Of a stretch of 64,000 nucleotides of DNA, positions 54,523 through 63,480 are shown one piece after another. The notes beneath the pieces are model-generated. The model saw only the letters and a program-made list of their open reading frames with translations. It was not told the origin of the DNA and searched no databases. Made by a program: the position numbers and the translations under genes. Every line of letters begins with the position of its first letter. Position 1 is the first letter of the stretch. Source of the stretch: JBEBSD01 sp040394475 (lineage in GTDB: Bacteria; Bacteroidota; Bacteroidia; Cytophagales; Spirosomataceae); contig JBEBSD010000008.1 in the NCBI GenBank assembly GCA_040394475.1, positions 62,001-126,000 on the forward strand, in the 5' to 3' direction.

Positions 54523-57500
54523 ATGAAAAACGATTTATTGAAAAAATCCCTTTTGCTCTTTCTGTTTGCCGGCTACAGCTTGTCCCTGGCTACACCTCTC
54601 AGAACGGCTAACGTTAACGAGCCTTCTACTGGCATTAGTAAAGCTAAGCCACCGTTTTCCAGCGGCACTTTTTCCGGAAGCCGGAATAATGCAGGGTATT
54701 TCGGCATCATTCTTGATGATCCGGCATTCGAATGTACGGATGGGGTTACCTACCAGGTAACTTCATCCAGTGGAGATACCGGCTCTTCCTTATATGCCTT
54801 CAACTCGTCAACAGGGATGCGCACACTTATTGTTCCTTTGCCGTTTTTTGTCAATTCACTGATTTATAGTTCGGTTGATAACTTGTTGTGGGCAACCAAA
54901 AATAACACCAATACGATTGTAAAAATAAATGCAATAGGTGGTGTTACGGAATATCCGATTGCCAATCTCCCTGCTCCCGTACGCAGTTACAATGTAGGAG
55001 TTGAGTTACCTGACGGCTATATGATGATTTATGAAACCAGTGAGCCGGAGTTTTATGTGGTGGATGTTAACCCTGCCAGGCCTACTTACCTTCAGCTCGT
55101 GAATCCTGCCAATGGGTATACCGCACTGACAGGACCGGCATTCGGAATCCCCGTCAATGGTGATTTACCGGTTGCGGATATTGCCTTTTTACCGCATCAG
55201 CAATTGGCCTACGGATTATCGCAAAACGGCACTTTGTATAGCTTAAATCCGTTTAGCGGCAATGTAACAGCCAATACTTCAGTCGTGAACGGATTAAGCG
55301 GAGGAAACACCTACGGCGCTGTCTTCGCTGATGCGACCGGTATGCTGTATGCATTTGAAAACAATACCGGAAATTTTTACCGGATAAATATCCTGGATAA
55401 TACGGCCACCTATTTATCAAACAGTATCGCATCCGGTAATAATGATGGCGCCAATTGTCCGAATACAATTCTGGATGATCCTGAATTTCAATGCACCGAT
55501 GGGGTGACTTACCAGGTGGCTGCCTCAGGCGGAGATACGGGTTCCTCTTTATATGAATACAACGCATCTACCGGAAATCGCACCCTTATTGCCTCCTTAC
55601 CGCATTTTGTCAATTCATTGGTCTACAATTCGACCGACAATAAACTATGGGCAACTAAAAATCACACCAACACTATTGTGAGAATCAATGCAACAGGTGG
55701 TGTTACAGAATTCCCGATTACCAATCTACCCGCTCCTTTCAGCAGTTATAATGTCGGAGTTGCCTTACCCGACGGCTATATGATGATCTATGAAACCAGT
55801 GAGCCGGAGTTTTATGTGGTAGACGTTAATGCCGCCAGGCCTACTTACCTTCAGCTCGTGAACCCTGGCAACGGTTATACCGCACTGACAGGACCAGCAT
55901 TCGGAATCCCTGTCAATGGTGATTTACCGGTTGCGGATATTGCCTTTTTACCCCATCAGCAATTGGCTTACGGGTTATCGCAAAACGGCACATTGTATAG
56001 CTTAAATCCGTTTAATGGCGATGTGAACGCCTACAGCACAGCGGTAAACGGTTTAAGCGGAGGAATTACCTATGGCGCGGTTTTCGCTGATATAACGGGC
56101 ATGTTATATGCGTTTGAGAACAATACCGGGAAATTTTACCGGATAAATATCCTGGATAACACCGCCACCTATTTATCCGGCAGTATCTCCTCCGGCAATA
56201 ATGATGGCGCCAATTGTCCGAACATCATCATTAACGATCCGGAATTTGAATGTACCGAAGGCATGACCTACCAGGTAGCCGCATCCGGAGGAGATACGGG
56301 TTCCTCTTTATATGAATACAACGTAACAACAGGCGATCGGAACCTTATTACGGTTTTGCCCTACCTTGTTAATTCTTTGATCTACAATTCGACCGACAAT
56401 AAACTATGGGCAACTAAAAATCACACAAATACGCTGTTAAGAATTAATGCAGCAGGAGGAACCACAGAACATTCGGTTACAAACCTCCCTCCTCCGTTCA
56501 GCAGTTATAATGTCGGAGTTGAACTACCTGACGGCTATATGATGATCTATGAGACCAGTCGGCCTGAGTTCTATGTGGTGGACGTTAACGTTGCCAGGCC
56601 TACTTACCTTCAGCTCGTGGATCCTGCCAATGGGTATACTGCATTGGCAGGACCCGCCTTCGGAATCCCTGTCAATGGCGATTTGCCCGTAGCCGATATC
56701 GCGTTCTCGCCCAATCTGCAAATGCTTTATGGTCTATCACAAAGCGGCACGCTGTACAGCTTAAGCCCCTTTACCGGAAATGTAACAGCCAATAGCACAC
56801 CTGTTAACGGCTTAAGCGGAGGAAATACTTATGGGGCCATCTTTGCTGATGCAACGGGTATGTTCTATGCCTTTGAGAATACTACGGGAAATTTCTACCA
56901 GATAAACAGTGACATTAACTCAGCCACTTTGCTATCGACCAGTTTACCATCCGGCAATAATGATGGAGCGAATTGTGTAACAAGTATTATTTGTGATACC
57001 GATATTACGGCGCCTGACAATCTTTCGGTTTGTACGGAAAACACAGGGACGTTCAGTACGATCGCCACTAGCTCAGGCGCCTCCCCCCTGTCCTATCAAT
57101 GGCAGGTAAGTACCGACGCAGGGGAAAACTGGTCCGCACTGCAGAGTGGCAGCGTCAGCGATGCCAATGGGACTTACGAAGGTGCTACAACGCCAGACCT
57201 GATCGTGACACCGGCTACAACCGCATGGAAAGGCAATCTGTATCGGGTTATCGTATTAAGTGGGTTATGTACTTCCACTTCCAGTGAAGCAGCATTAGCT
57301 GTTTATGAACCTTCGGCTGCCCCCCTGATAAGTGCACCCGGCACGCTGCCCCCCTGCCCGATAACGACTTTTGATTTAACCGCACTGATCACCAGCTCCA
57401 CACCTTTAGATAACGAACTGGTATTCTATACGACCTCGGTTCCGTCTGCGCAATCGCTGGTAGCAGATCCCACAACGGTAGCTGAGGGAACTTACTACGC

Positions 57501-58104
57501 GTTTTATCAGAATCCTGCCTGTATAAGTCCGGCAAGTAGTGTGATTACCGTGGAATGTAGTTTACCTGTCACACTCGTTTCATTTGACGTACTCCCCATA
57601 AATGAAGGACGTTACAACACAGTACAACTGACCTGGAAAACAACAGCAGAATCAAATAGCGACCACTTCGAAATCGAAAAAAGTGCAGACGTTAAGGAAT
57701 GGCGTAAAATCAGACAAATCAGTGCACGTGGTGAAAGTCAGGAATTGTATACGTACCGGTTTGTAGATACCCATCCGGTTGCCGGAAGTAATTACTATAG
57801 ATTGCGAATGACAGATCGGGATGCGTCTTATACCTATAGTCATATTGAGGTCGCGGAATTTGGGAATAAAGAAATTACTTTCTATCCCAACCCGGTTTCG
57901 GACATCGTGTTTATCAAGGATACGGATTCGAATACACTAACGGAAGCTTCCATTATAGATGGCAGCGGGAATGCCCTGTTGACAACCAGGCAGGTTTCAG
58001 CTTCAGGTATTGACGTGAGTAACCTGAGCGCCGGCCTTTATTTTGTGAAGCTTACGAATAAATCCGGCATTATCAGTACCTATAAAATCATCATTGCTCG
58101 ATAA
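54523..58104 (+). CDS. Type IX-secreted surface protein with three propeller-like repeats
   Basis: The ATG at 54523 gives a signal peptide (MKNDLLKKSLLLFLFAGYSLS). An ATG at 54484 would add 13 polar residues before it. The 1193-residue protein has three near-identical ~253-residue units (residues ~63-315, 316-569, 570-821), each running from DDPxFECTDG to GNNDGANC. An Ig-like or PKD-like region follows (SYQWQVSTDAGENW), then a fibronectin-like part (VQLTWKTTAESNSDHFEIEKS) and a type A sorting tail (FYPNPVSDIVFIKD, LSAGLYFVKLTNKSG). Its role is unknown, perhaps adhesion or binding. Confidence 0.88.
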   Translation: MKNDLLKKSLLLFLFAGYSLSLATPLRTANVNEPSTGISKAKPPFSSGTFSGSRNNAGYFGIILDDPAFECTDGVTYQVTSSSGDTGSSLYAFNSSTGMRTLIVPLPFFVNSLIYSSVDNLLWATKNNTNTIVKINAIGGVTEYPIANLPAPVRSYNVGVELPDGYMMIYETSEPEFYVVDVNPARPTYLQLVNPANGYTALTGPAFGIPVNGDLPVADIAFLPHQQLAYGLSQNGTLYSLNPFSGNVTANTSVVNGLSGGNTYGAVFADATGMLYAFENNTGNFYRINILDNTATYLSNSIASGNNDGANCPNTILDDPEFQCTDGVTYQVAASGGDTGSSLYEYNASTGNRTLIASLPHFVNSLVYNSTDNKLWATKNHTNTIVRINATGGVTEFPITNLPAPFSSYNVGVALPDGYMMIYETSEPEFYVVDVNAARPTYLQLVNPGNGYTALTGPAFGIPVNGDLPVADIAFLPHQQLAYGLSQNGTLYSLNPFNGDVNAYSTAVNGLSGGITYGAVFADITGMLYAFENNTGKFYRINILDNTATYLSGSISSGNNDGANCPNIIINDPEFECTEGMTYQVAASGGDTGSSLYEYNVTTGDRNLITVLPYLVNSLIYNSTDNKLWATKNHTNTLLRINAAGGTTEHSVTNLPPPFSSYNVGVELPDGYMMIYETSRPEFYVVDVNVARPTYLQLVDPANGYTALAGPAFGIPVNGDLPVADIAFSPNLQMLYGLSQSGTLYSLSPFTGNVTANSTPVNGLSGGNTYGAIFADATGMFYAFENTTGNFYQINSDINSATLLSTSLPSGNNDGANCVTSIICDTDITAPDNLSVCTENTGTFSTIATSSGASPLSYQWQVSTDAGENWSALQSGSVSDANGTYEGATTPDLIVTPATTAWKGNLYRVIVLSGLCTSTSSEAALAVYEPSAAPLISAPGTLPPCPITTFDLTALITSSTPLDNELVFYTTSVPSAQSLVADPTTVAEGTYYAFYQNPACISPASSVITVECSLPVTLVSFDVLPINEGRYNTVQLTWKTTAESNSDHFEIEKSADVKEWRKIRQISARGESQELYTYRFVDTHPVAGSNYYRLRMTDRDASYTYSHIEVAEFGNKEITFYPNPVSDIVFIKDTDSNTLTEASIIDGSGNALLTTRQVSASGIDVSNLSAGLYFVKLTNKSGIISTYKIIIAR
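54709..56985 (+). repeat. Three in-frame tandem ~760-bp coding repeats
   Basis: Units start at 54709, 55468 and 56230, giving periods of 759 and 762 bases. Stretches such as GATATTGCCTTTTTACC and CAATTGTCCGAA are identical between units 1 and 2. Similarity at DNA level implies recent duplication and allows copy-number change by recombination. Confidence 0.85.
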
Positions 58105-58130
58105 TCGCTGGTTGTAAACCTGACATGTTT

Positions 58131-58190
58131 AAGGGTACATCGGAATGAGCGCGCCAAAATCAATCATCCCGTTTGTACCCTTACTTTTTT
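58131..58190. terminator. Terminator between convergent genes
   Basis: AAGGGTACA (58131-58139) pairs with TGTACCCTT (58174-58182) over a 34-base loop and is followed by AC and six T residues. It lies 27 bases after the surface-protein stop and could serve the plus strand. The helicase gene ends at 58285 on the other strand. Confidence 0.5.
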
Positions 58191-58284
58191 CATCCGGGAA
58201 AAAACAGGTTTCAGGCGACAAGCCTTCAGGACGGTGCGGTGACCGGTAGTCGGCTCAGCAGGCGGTGAGCCCATGGATGATGAT

Positions 58285-59415
58285 TTAAACAAAAGTTTCG
58301 ATGTCAATCACGTCTACGGTCTTACGCATCTTCTTCTGGATGATCTTAAAATGATGCAATTCGTCCGGAGTAAGCAGTGATATAGCCTCTCCGGCAACCT
58401 CTGCCCGTCCGGTTCTCCCGATACGATGCACATAATCCTTTGGAGATCGTGGTAATTCGTAATTGATTACAAAAGGGAGACTACTGATATCGATCCCTCT
58501 GGACATCAGATCGGTTGCAACCAATACCCTCAGCTTGCCCGACTTAAAATTCGCTAAAGCTTCTGTTCTCGCGCCTTGACTTTTTTTGCTATGAATTGCT
58601 CTTGCATCAATATTATTTTTACAAAGCTTAACGACAAGGGCGTCTACCTGATGAACAGATGATGCAAAAACCAAGACCTGTTTCATGTGATGGTGTTCGA
58701 TCAGATAACGCAAATAAGGGCCCTTTTTCTCTGCTGAAACCAAATAGGCTACCTGTTTGATCAAATCCAGTGATTCCTCCTCCGTATTAATCTGAACAAT
58801 TACAGGATCATGCAATAAAATTTGATGAATATTTTGCAGATCATTACTTAAAGTGGCAGACAGTAGGATGTTCTGACGCCTTTCTGGTAATAGTGCTATT
58901 ATCTTATTGACTTCTTCCTTAAATCCAAGATTAAGCATCTTATCCGCTTCATCCAGCACCAATGTTTCAATACTTGACAAATGCACTGCGTTGGATTCCA
59001 CTAATTCTAATAGTCTGCCAGGTGTTGCAACAAGGACATTTACGCCCCGCATCGCCATCATTTGTGGATTTATGGAAGCGCCGCCGTACACGGCCAGCGT
59101 TTTAACCGGTTGAAAAAGCGCCTGACTAAAACGTTTGAATACCTCTTTTACCTGTTCCGCCAATTCACGCGTGGGTACGAGCACCAGCACGTTGACATGG
59201 CGATTTCGTACCTCCCGATTTCCCTGAAGACTCATTAGCAGTGGTAAGACGTAAGCTGCCGTTTTCCCCGATCCTGTTTTAGCAATTCCCAGAACGTCTT
59301 TTTTCCTTAAAATGGCTGGTATAGCGGCTAGTTGAACAGGAGTGGGTGTGGTAAAATGCTGGTCTGTCAGTACTTTTAATAGCGCAGGTGACAAACCCAG
59401 GGATCGAAAAGACAT
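58285..59415 (-). CDS. DEAD-box RNA helicase (RhlE-like)
   Basis: The 376-residue protein contains the Q motif (FTTPTPVQLAAIP), Walker A (AKTGSGKTA), PTRELAEQ, the DEAD box (VLDEADKMLNLG), SATL, and the C-terminal motifs VATDLMSRGIDI and HRIGRTGRAE. It is shorter than many RhlE proteins because it has almost no C-terminal tail. It acts in RNA remodelling such as ribosome assembly or cold adaptation. A consensus -7 box lies 15 bases upstream of the start. It is a single gene. Confidence 0.95.
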   Translation of the reverse strand: MSFRSLGLSPALLKVLTDQHFTTPTPVQLAAIPAILRKKDVLGIAKTGSGKTAAYVLPLLMSLQGNREVRNRHVNVLVLVPTRELAEQVKEVFKRFSQALFQPVKTLAVYGGASINPQMMAMRGVNVLVATPGRLLELVESNAVHLSSIETLVLDEADKMLNLGFKEEVNKIIALLPERRQNILLSATLSNDLQNIHQILLHDPVIVQINTEEESLDLIKQVAYLVSAEKKGPYLRYLIEHHHMKQVLVFASSVHQVDALVVKLCKNNIDARAIHSKKSQGARTEALANFKSGKLRVLVATDLMSRGIDISSLPFVINYELPRSPKDYVHRIGRTGRAEVAGEAISLLTPDELHHFKIIQKKMRKTVDVIDIETFV

Positions 59416-59429
59416 AATTACTTTTTATG

Positions 59430-59437
59430 CAAAAATA
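59430..59437 (-). promoter_or_regulatory. Consensus -7 box of the helicase gene
   Basis: On the minus strand TATTTTTG matches TAnnTTTG exactly and lies 15 bases before the helicase ATG, implying a very short leader. Confidence 0.5.
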
Positions 59438-59488
59438 AACAATTATCAATGACTTCGTCTGTATGTACAAGTAAATGGTTTGGGGGAA

Positions 59489-59590
59489 ATGCGATCGGCG
59501 ATCAGTCGTCAGCTATCAGCAGTCAGCTGCTTAGTCATGATGGCTGGAGTGCTGATGGCTGAAATCCGATTGCTGACAGCTCACGAGCAT
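59489..59590. repeat. GCTATCAG/GCTGACAG intergenic repeat tract
   Basis: GGCGATCAG, CAGCTATCAGCAGTCAGCTG and TGGCTGAAATCCGATTGCTGACAGCTCA make up a tract like those at 41900-42400 and 49560-49670. No gene is visible between 59416 and 59772. Confidence 0.65.
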
Positions 59591-59772
59591 TTTAGCTGTA
59601 TAATTAGTAACAGATTTGGGTGAAGAGGTGCCCGATACTGGGTGTAGACGTACTGGATCATCTCATCTTAAAAGACCGGAAGGGACCTATCAATTCTGGC
59701 CGATGAAGGGTTGATGTAATCGGAAGAAGACGCCGATCTATAGTGCTCCCCTTTTTAATGATGGGAAAGATG

Positions 59773-59832
59773 CTACAATGCCCATCATATTCCTTTTTTA
59801 TTAACCGATCAATCTGTTGATCAAAGTAGTTT
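59773..59832 (-). repeat. Duplicated fragment of the Rpn gene after its stop
   Basis: On the minus strand the bases just past the stop read FDQQIDRLIKKEYDGH in one frame. They resemble NFDNQIDRLTGKKNTMG inside the gene (about 60001-60060), with roughly 85 percent DNA identity over ~55 bases. It is probably the residue of a second copy or a recombined tail. Confidence 0.6.
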
Positions 59833-60732
59833 CAAATCCTTTTGCACCTTCTTTACAAAGGCAACGGTAACGCTGGCAAAGTTGGCTATTTCGGCCAAGG
59901 TAAACTTATCGGCCAAGAGCAGGTTTTTCACCACTTCTGCCTTGCCTCTTTCCATGCCTTCTTCAATGCCCTCTTCCCGTTCTATTTTCTTTATGGTTTC
60001 TATAATGCCCATAGTATTCTTTTTTCCTGTTAAACGGTCAATCTGGTTATCAAAGTTACGATTTATTTCTGAATTTTCAATATAGATAAAGTTCTTCAAA
60101 AACGACAAAAAGCGGATAATACGCTCATGGTCATACTTTTTGCTCTCTATGAGGGCGCGAGCCACGGTCAGCCGGTGCTCAGCCAGTTCCTCCTCGGGCA
60201 CCCTGCCCGTCAACAGTGCTTTTTGTGCCGCCAGCACAATGAGTGCAAAGGGGCTGTTCATCGCTATTAGTTCGGCCTCCGTATGGTCAAGGATATGGTA
60301 ACAGTTGTACCGGTAGCTTACCTCGGTGCCTAAAAACGACTTGTAAAAGGTGTCGGGCCGCTTTTGATTCTTGTCGCCGGTAAACACTGCCAATGCCGCT
60401 ATATTCACACCATACCGGTCAAAGATCCTGTACCAGTATTGGAACATGCGGGCCGGGAAATTGTTGGCGCCCCTTCCCTGTATTTCCAGGTGCAGCAAGA
60501 TCCATTCCTCCGTACCATCCTTCAGGAAGGCCTTTACCAACATGTCCACAAAGCGGTTGCCGCCATGCTTTTCCAATTCGGGAAACAGCTCAATTAATTC
60601 CTTATCTAAAAATTCGAAGCCCTTGTCCATATCAAAGAGGGCATCTGCTTCCTCAAAATAGAATCGGAGCAGGTCGGGGAAGGCTTCTTCAAAAGCGCTC
60701 TTCAATAGGACGTCGTCTTTTCTCCTGGGCAT
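59821..60732 (-). CDS. Rpn-family (PD-(D/E)XK) recombination-promoting nuclease-like protein
   Basis: The frame opens at 60834, but that would overlap the neighbouring surface-protein gene. The ATG at 60732 gives MPRRKDDVLLKSAFEEAFPDLL, the usual Rpn/transposase_31-like start (303 residues). The nuclease core shows DVLLKSAFEE, FVDMLVKAFLKDGTEEWILLHLEIQGR (the E-x-Q of the PD-(D/E)XK fold) and ARMFQYWYRIFDRYG. The C-terminus is coiled and repeat-like (EREEGIEEGMERGKAEVVKNLLL), the variable tail of the family. Rpn proteins are linked to DNA cleavage and defence-like functions and spread horizontally. A duplicated tail fragment follows the stop. Confidence 0.88.
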   Translation of the reverse strand: MPRRKDDVLLKSAFEEAFPDLLRFYFEEADALFDMDKGFEFLDKELIELFPELEKHGGNRFVDMLVKAFLKDGTEEWILLHLEIQGRGANNFPARMFQYWYRIFDRYGVNIAALAVFTGDKNQKRPDTFYKSFLGTEVSYRYNCYHILDHTEAELIAMNSPFALIVLAAQKALLTGRVPEEELAEHRLTVARALIESKKYDHERIIRFLSFLKNFIYIENSEINRNFDNQIDRLTGKKNTMGIIETIKKIEREEGIEEGMERGKAEVVKNLLLADKFTLAEIANFASVTVAFVKKVQKDLKLL

Positions 60733-60784
60733 AGGACAAAAGTAATGATTTAATAACACCAGTAAAAATCTGTAGCTACCTGCT

Positions 60785-63136
60785 TTACCTCCCGGATAAA
60801 ACGACGCTGCGAACAAACGTGGTGTTGTCGGCATAATGCACTTTTACAATGTATACCCCCTTATGCAGCCCCGGGACCGGGATACCTTCCCCGGAAACGT
60901 AAGGGGTCTCATAGATCGTTTTCCCGGTAAGATCAACCAGAGAGACCGTGACGATGGCTTGTCCGTAGCCGGAACGAATATAGATTCTGTCTGCTGCAGG
61001 ATTGGGAAAAACAACGATGGGACTTGTTTTAAATTCGACGCTTTTTATCGGGCTGTAAGAATAGCTGCCGTCCAGGTCAATCATTTTCAGCCGGTAATAG
61101 TTGACGCCTTCACGGGGAGTGCTGTCTGTGAAATGATAGTCCAATGCTGTAGCATGGTCTCCGCCGGCCGCGACAGCCCCTATCGGCTGCCAGGTTTCAG
61201 CATCAGGACTGTGCTGGATTTCGAACTGTTTGCTATTTTTTTCAAAAGTAGTTGTCCAGTCAAGACGGGCAACCTGACCTTCTGTTGCAATATCAAAACG
61301 GAGGAGTGTAACGGGCAGCGCGTTGCAGGCCTCACTTACCTCCCCGGCTGTCGCACAGCCCGTTGCATTGTTCGTAATATAAATCCAAAACGCCGGGCCG
61401 CTTAATTTCTGACAGACCGCCTCAATCGCACATTCGCTCAGCATCGGGTTATCAAAAATATTGAGAAAACCTGTTCCCAGGCTCGTCAAGGCAGAAAGGC
61501 CGGTCAGTGAAGTTAAATAAGGGAGTTTTTCGAGCGTGAGTTCATACGTGATCTGGGTCAGGCTCCGCAGTCCTTCCAGGTTCGTGATCCCAAGCTCACG
61601 TAATGCCATAAAACTGCCTACAAAAGTAAGGTTATGCAACCCCTCCAGACTGGTTAAGGCCGGGCAACCCCGGATAATCAGTCTTCCTCCGACGGTAGTT
61701 ACGTTGCTTAAAAACGACAGGTCTGTAAGATCGGGAAAGGGCCCTATAAATAAATCCCCTGTGATCTCGGTACAGCTCCCATGGTTAAAGATATAATTGT
61801 CAATGTCTTCCTGGTTGTAAAGCATCACATCACCGGCAGGGCAGCCGGAGGGATCCGGGGTATCGCACGATGCCGCCACCTGATCCGTATCCAGGCATCC
61901 GGCGGCGTTGTTATTAAAAAAAATAACGTCGGGATCATCCGCCAGTTTTTCACAAACAGCGTCCAGTGTGCAAAAACCCAACGAAGCATTGCTTACAACA
62001 TTTATGAAATCTCCTATGGAGACCAGGGAAGCTAACCCGCCCAGGGTAGTGAGGGCGGGCAGCAACTCGATGGAAAGCCCCCCGCCGATAGTAGTCAGCT
62101 GCCCCAGTCCGTCCAGGTTGGCTACACCGAGGTCGTAAAACGAAAGCCCGCCGCCGATAGTGGTCAGCTGCTCCAGCCCGTCCACATCGGAAATACCAAG
62201 ATTATAAAGCGAAAGCTCTCCGCCGACGCTTGCCAGCTGCCCCAGTGCGCCCAGGTCGGAAATACCGAGATCGAAAAGCCAAAGCTCTCCGCCCACCGAA
62301 GTCAGGTTGTCTAAACCCGAAAGCGTGAGGAGCCCGGGACTGTCGGTTATGATAAGCGATCCCTGTATTGCAGTTATATTGCTGAGGAATGTCAGATCTG
62401 TCACTCCGGAAATAGTCAAATCCCCGGAAATCTCCGTACAAGTACCGTAATCCGCCAGGAATTCAGCCACCTCCTCCTGGCTGCCGATATACGCATCCCC
62501 TCCCATACAGGAGGTGACGCCGCATGCTGCCTTAACCTGTGCCGGACTATAACAACCGGGTGCGTTTCCATCAAAATTGACAGCATCCGGACTGATCGAC
62601 AACTTTTCGCATATCGGCTGCAGCGCGCAGGAAGAAAGCGCGCTATTGTATACGATATGAACGGTACCACCGACAGTCGTAAGGGAAGAAAGCCCCTCCA
62701 GAGAGGTTAGGGAGGAAAGCGCCTCCAGGGCAAAATTCCCGCCGATCACTTCCAGCTGTCCCAAATCATCCAGTCCTGAAATTCCAAGGTTATAGAGCGC
62801 TAAATCTCCTTCCACCAACGTCAGGTTGTGGAGTCCTTCCAGGCTGGTGAGGGCAGGAATATCATATATAAACAATTCTCCCCTGATTGTTGTCAGATTG
62901 CTCAAAAAGGACAGGTCTGTCAGGTCGTAGATGTCTAAATCCCCGTCGATCTCTGTACAGCTGCCATAGTTGGCCACAAACCCGTCGACATCATCCTGGT
63001 TGGTGAGAACAATAGTGCCGACAGGGCAATCGGCTGTCTGGCGTAAGAAGCGCGGCTCCTCCGGTCCCTGCTCTTTTGCCGGCAACTGCATCCCAAAAAT
63101 GACTAACAAAACCCCTAGCAGATTTCTTCTTTTCAT
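60785..63136 (-). CDS. Type IX-secreted receptor-L-domain/LRR-like surface protein
   Basis: The 783-residue protein has a signal peptide (MKRRNLLGVLLVIFGMQLPA). Three modules begin with Cys-rich caps (CPVGTIVLTNQDDVDGF, CMGGDAYIGSQEEVAEF, CPAGDVMLYNQEDIDNY) and contain LTDLSFLSNLTTIRG / ALTSLEGLHNLT repeats, like the receptor L-domain fold. Each ends near SxCALQPICEKL. A fibronectin-like segment (VARLDWTTTFEKNSKQFEIQH) and a sorting tail (VFPNPAADRIYIRSG, LHKGVYIVKVHYAD) follow. It probably sits on the cell surface through the type IX system; ligand unknown. It precedes the Rpn gene by 52 bases. Confidence 0.88.
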   Translation of the reverse strand: MKRRNLLGVLLVIFGMQLPAKEQGPEEPRFLRQTADCPVGTIVLTNQDDVDGFVANYGSCTEIDGDLDIYDLTDLSFLSNLTTIRGELFIYDIPALTSLEGLHNLTLVEGDLALYNLGISGLDDLGQLEVIGGNFALEALSSLTSLEGLSSLTTVGGTVHIVYNSALSSCALQPICEKLSISPDAVNFDGNAPGCYSPAQVKAACGVTSCMGGDAYIGSQEEVAEFLADYGTCTEISGDLTISGVTDLTFLSNITAIQGSLIITDSPGLLTLSGLDNLTSVGGELWLFDLGISDLGALGQLASVGGELSLYNLGISDVDGLEQLTTIGGGLSFYDLGVANLDGLGQLTTIGGGLSIELLPALTTLGGLASLVSIGDFINVVSNASLGFCTLDAVCEKLADDPDVIFFNNNAAGCLDTDQVAASCDTPDPSGCPAGDVMLYNQEDIDNYIFNHGSCTEITGDLFIGPFPDLTDLSFLSNVTTVGGRLIIRGCPALTSLEGLHNLTFVGSFMALRELGITNLEGLRSLTQITYELTLEKLPYLTSLTGLSALTSLGTGFLNIFDNPMLSECAIEAVCQKLSGPAFWIYITNNATGCATAGEVSEACNALPVTLLRFDIATEGQVARLDWTTTFEKNSKQFEIQHSPDAETWQPIGAVAAGGDHATALDYHFTDSTPREGVNYYRLKMIDLDGSYSYSPIKSVEFKTSPIVVFPNPAADRIYIRSGYGQAIVTVSLVDLTGKTIYETPYVSGEGIPVPGLHKGVYIVKVHYADNTTFVRSVVLSGR

Positions 63137-63350
63137 AACCGGTTTATTTATAAGTCCGGATTTAAGATGCCGAGCACCCCTTTATCCAGCTGCAAAATTA
63201 GGGATGCCCCGCCGGTCGGATTGTCAGAAAAAAGCCAAATTCTAGCAATCATGAAACATTCGCCAGCACCTGGAAAACAAACTTCCAAAGCCCCGCAACT
63301 ATCGTTTTTATTAAAAATCCGCAAAAAACAGCATCAATTACCCCACAAAT

Positions 63351-63376
63351 GAATCATAATTGTTAAATTATGATTC
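63351..63376. promoter_or_regulatory. Perfect inverted repeat upstream of the sensor gene
   Basis: GAATCATAATT and AATTATGATTC form an 11-bp inverted repeat with a GTTA spacer. A further partial half-site (ATTCATAATT) overlaps its right arm. It lies 105 bases before the sensor start and could be an operator. The rest of 63137-63480 is AT-rich with no gene. Confidence 0.5.
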
Positions 63377-63480
63377 ATAATTGACAATGCAACCCTTTTT
63401 GTTCTCCGACTTTTGTCCGCGTGTATTCTTACCGATGCGTGGTTACAAAGACCCGGGGCATCATACAGCCTGCCTGCGTT

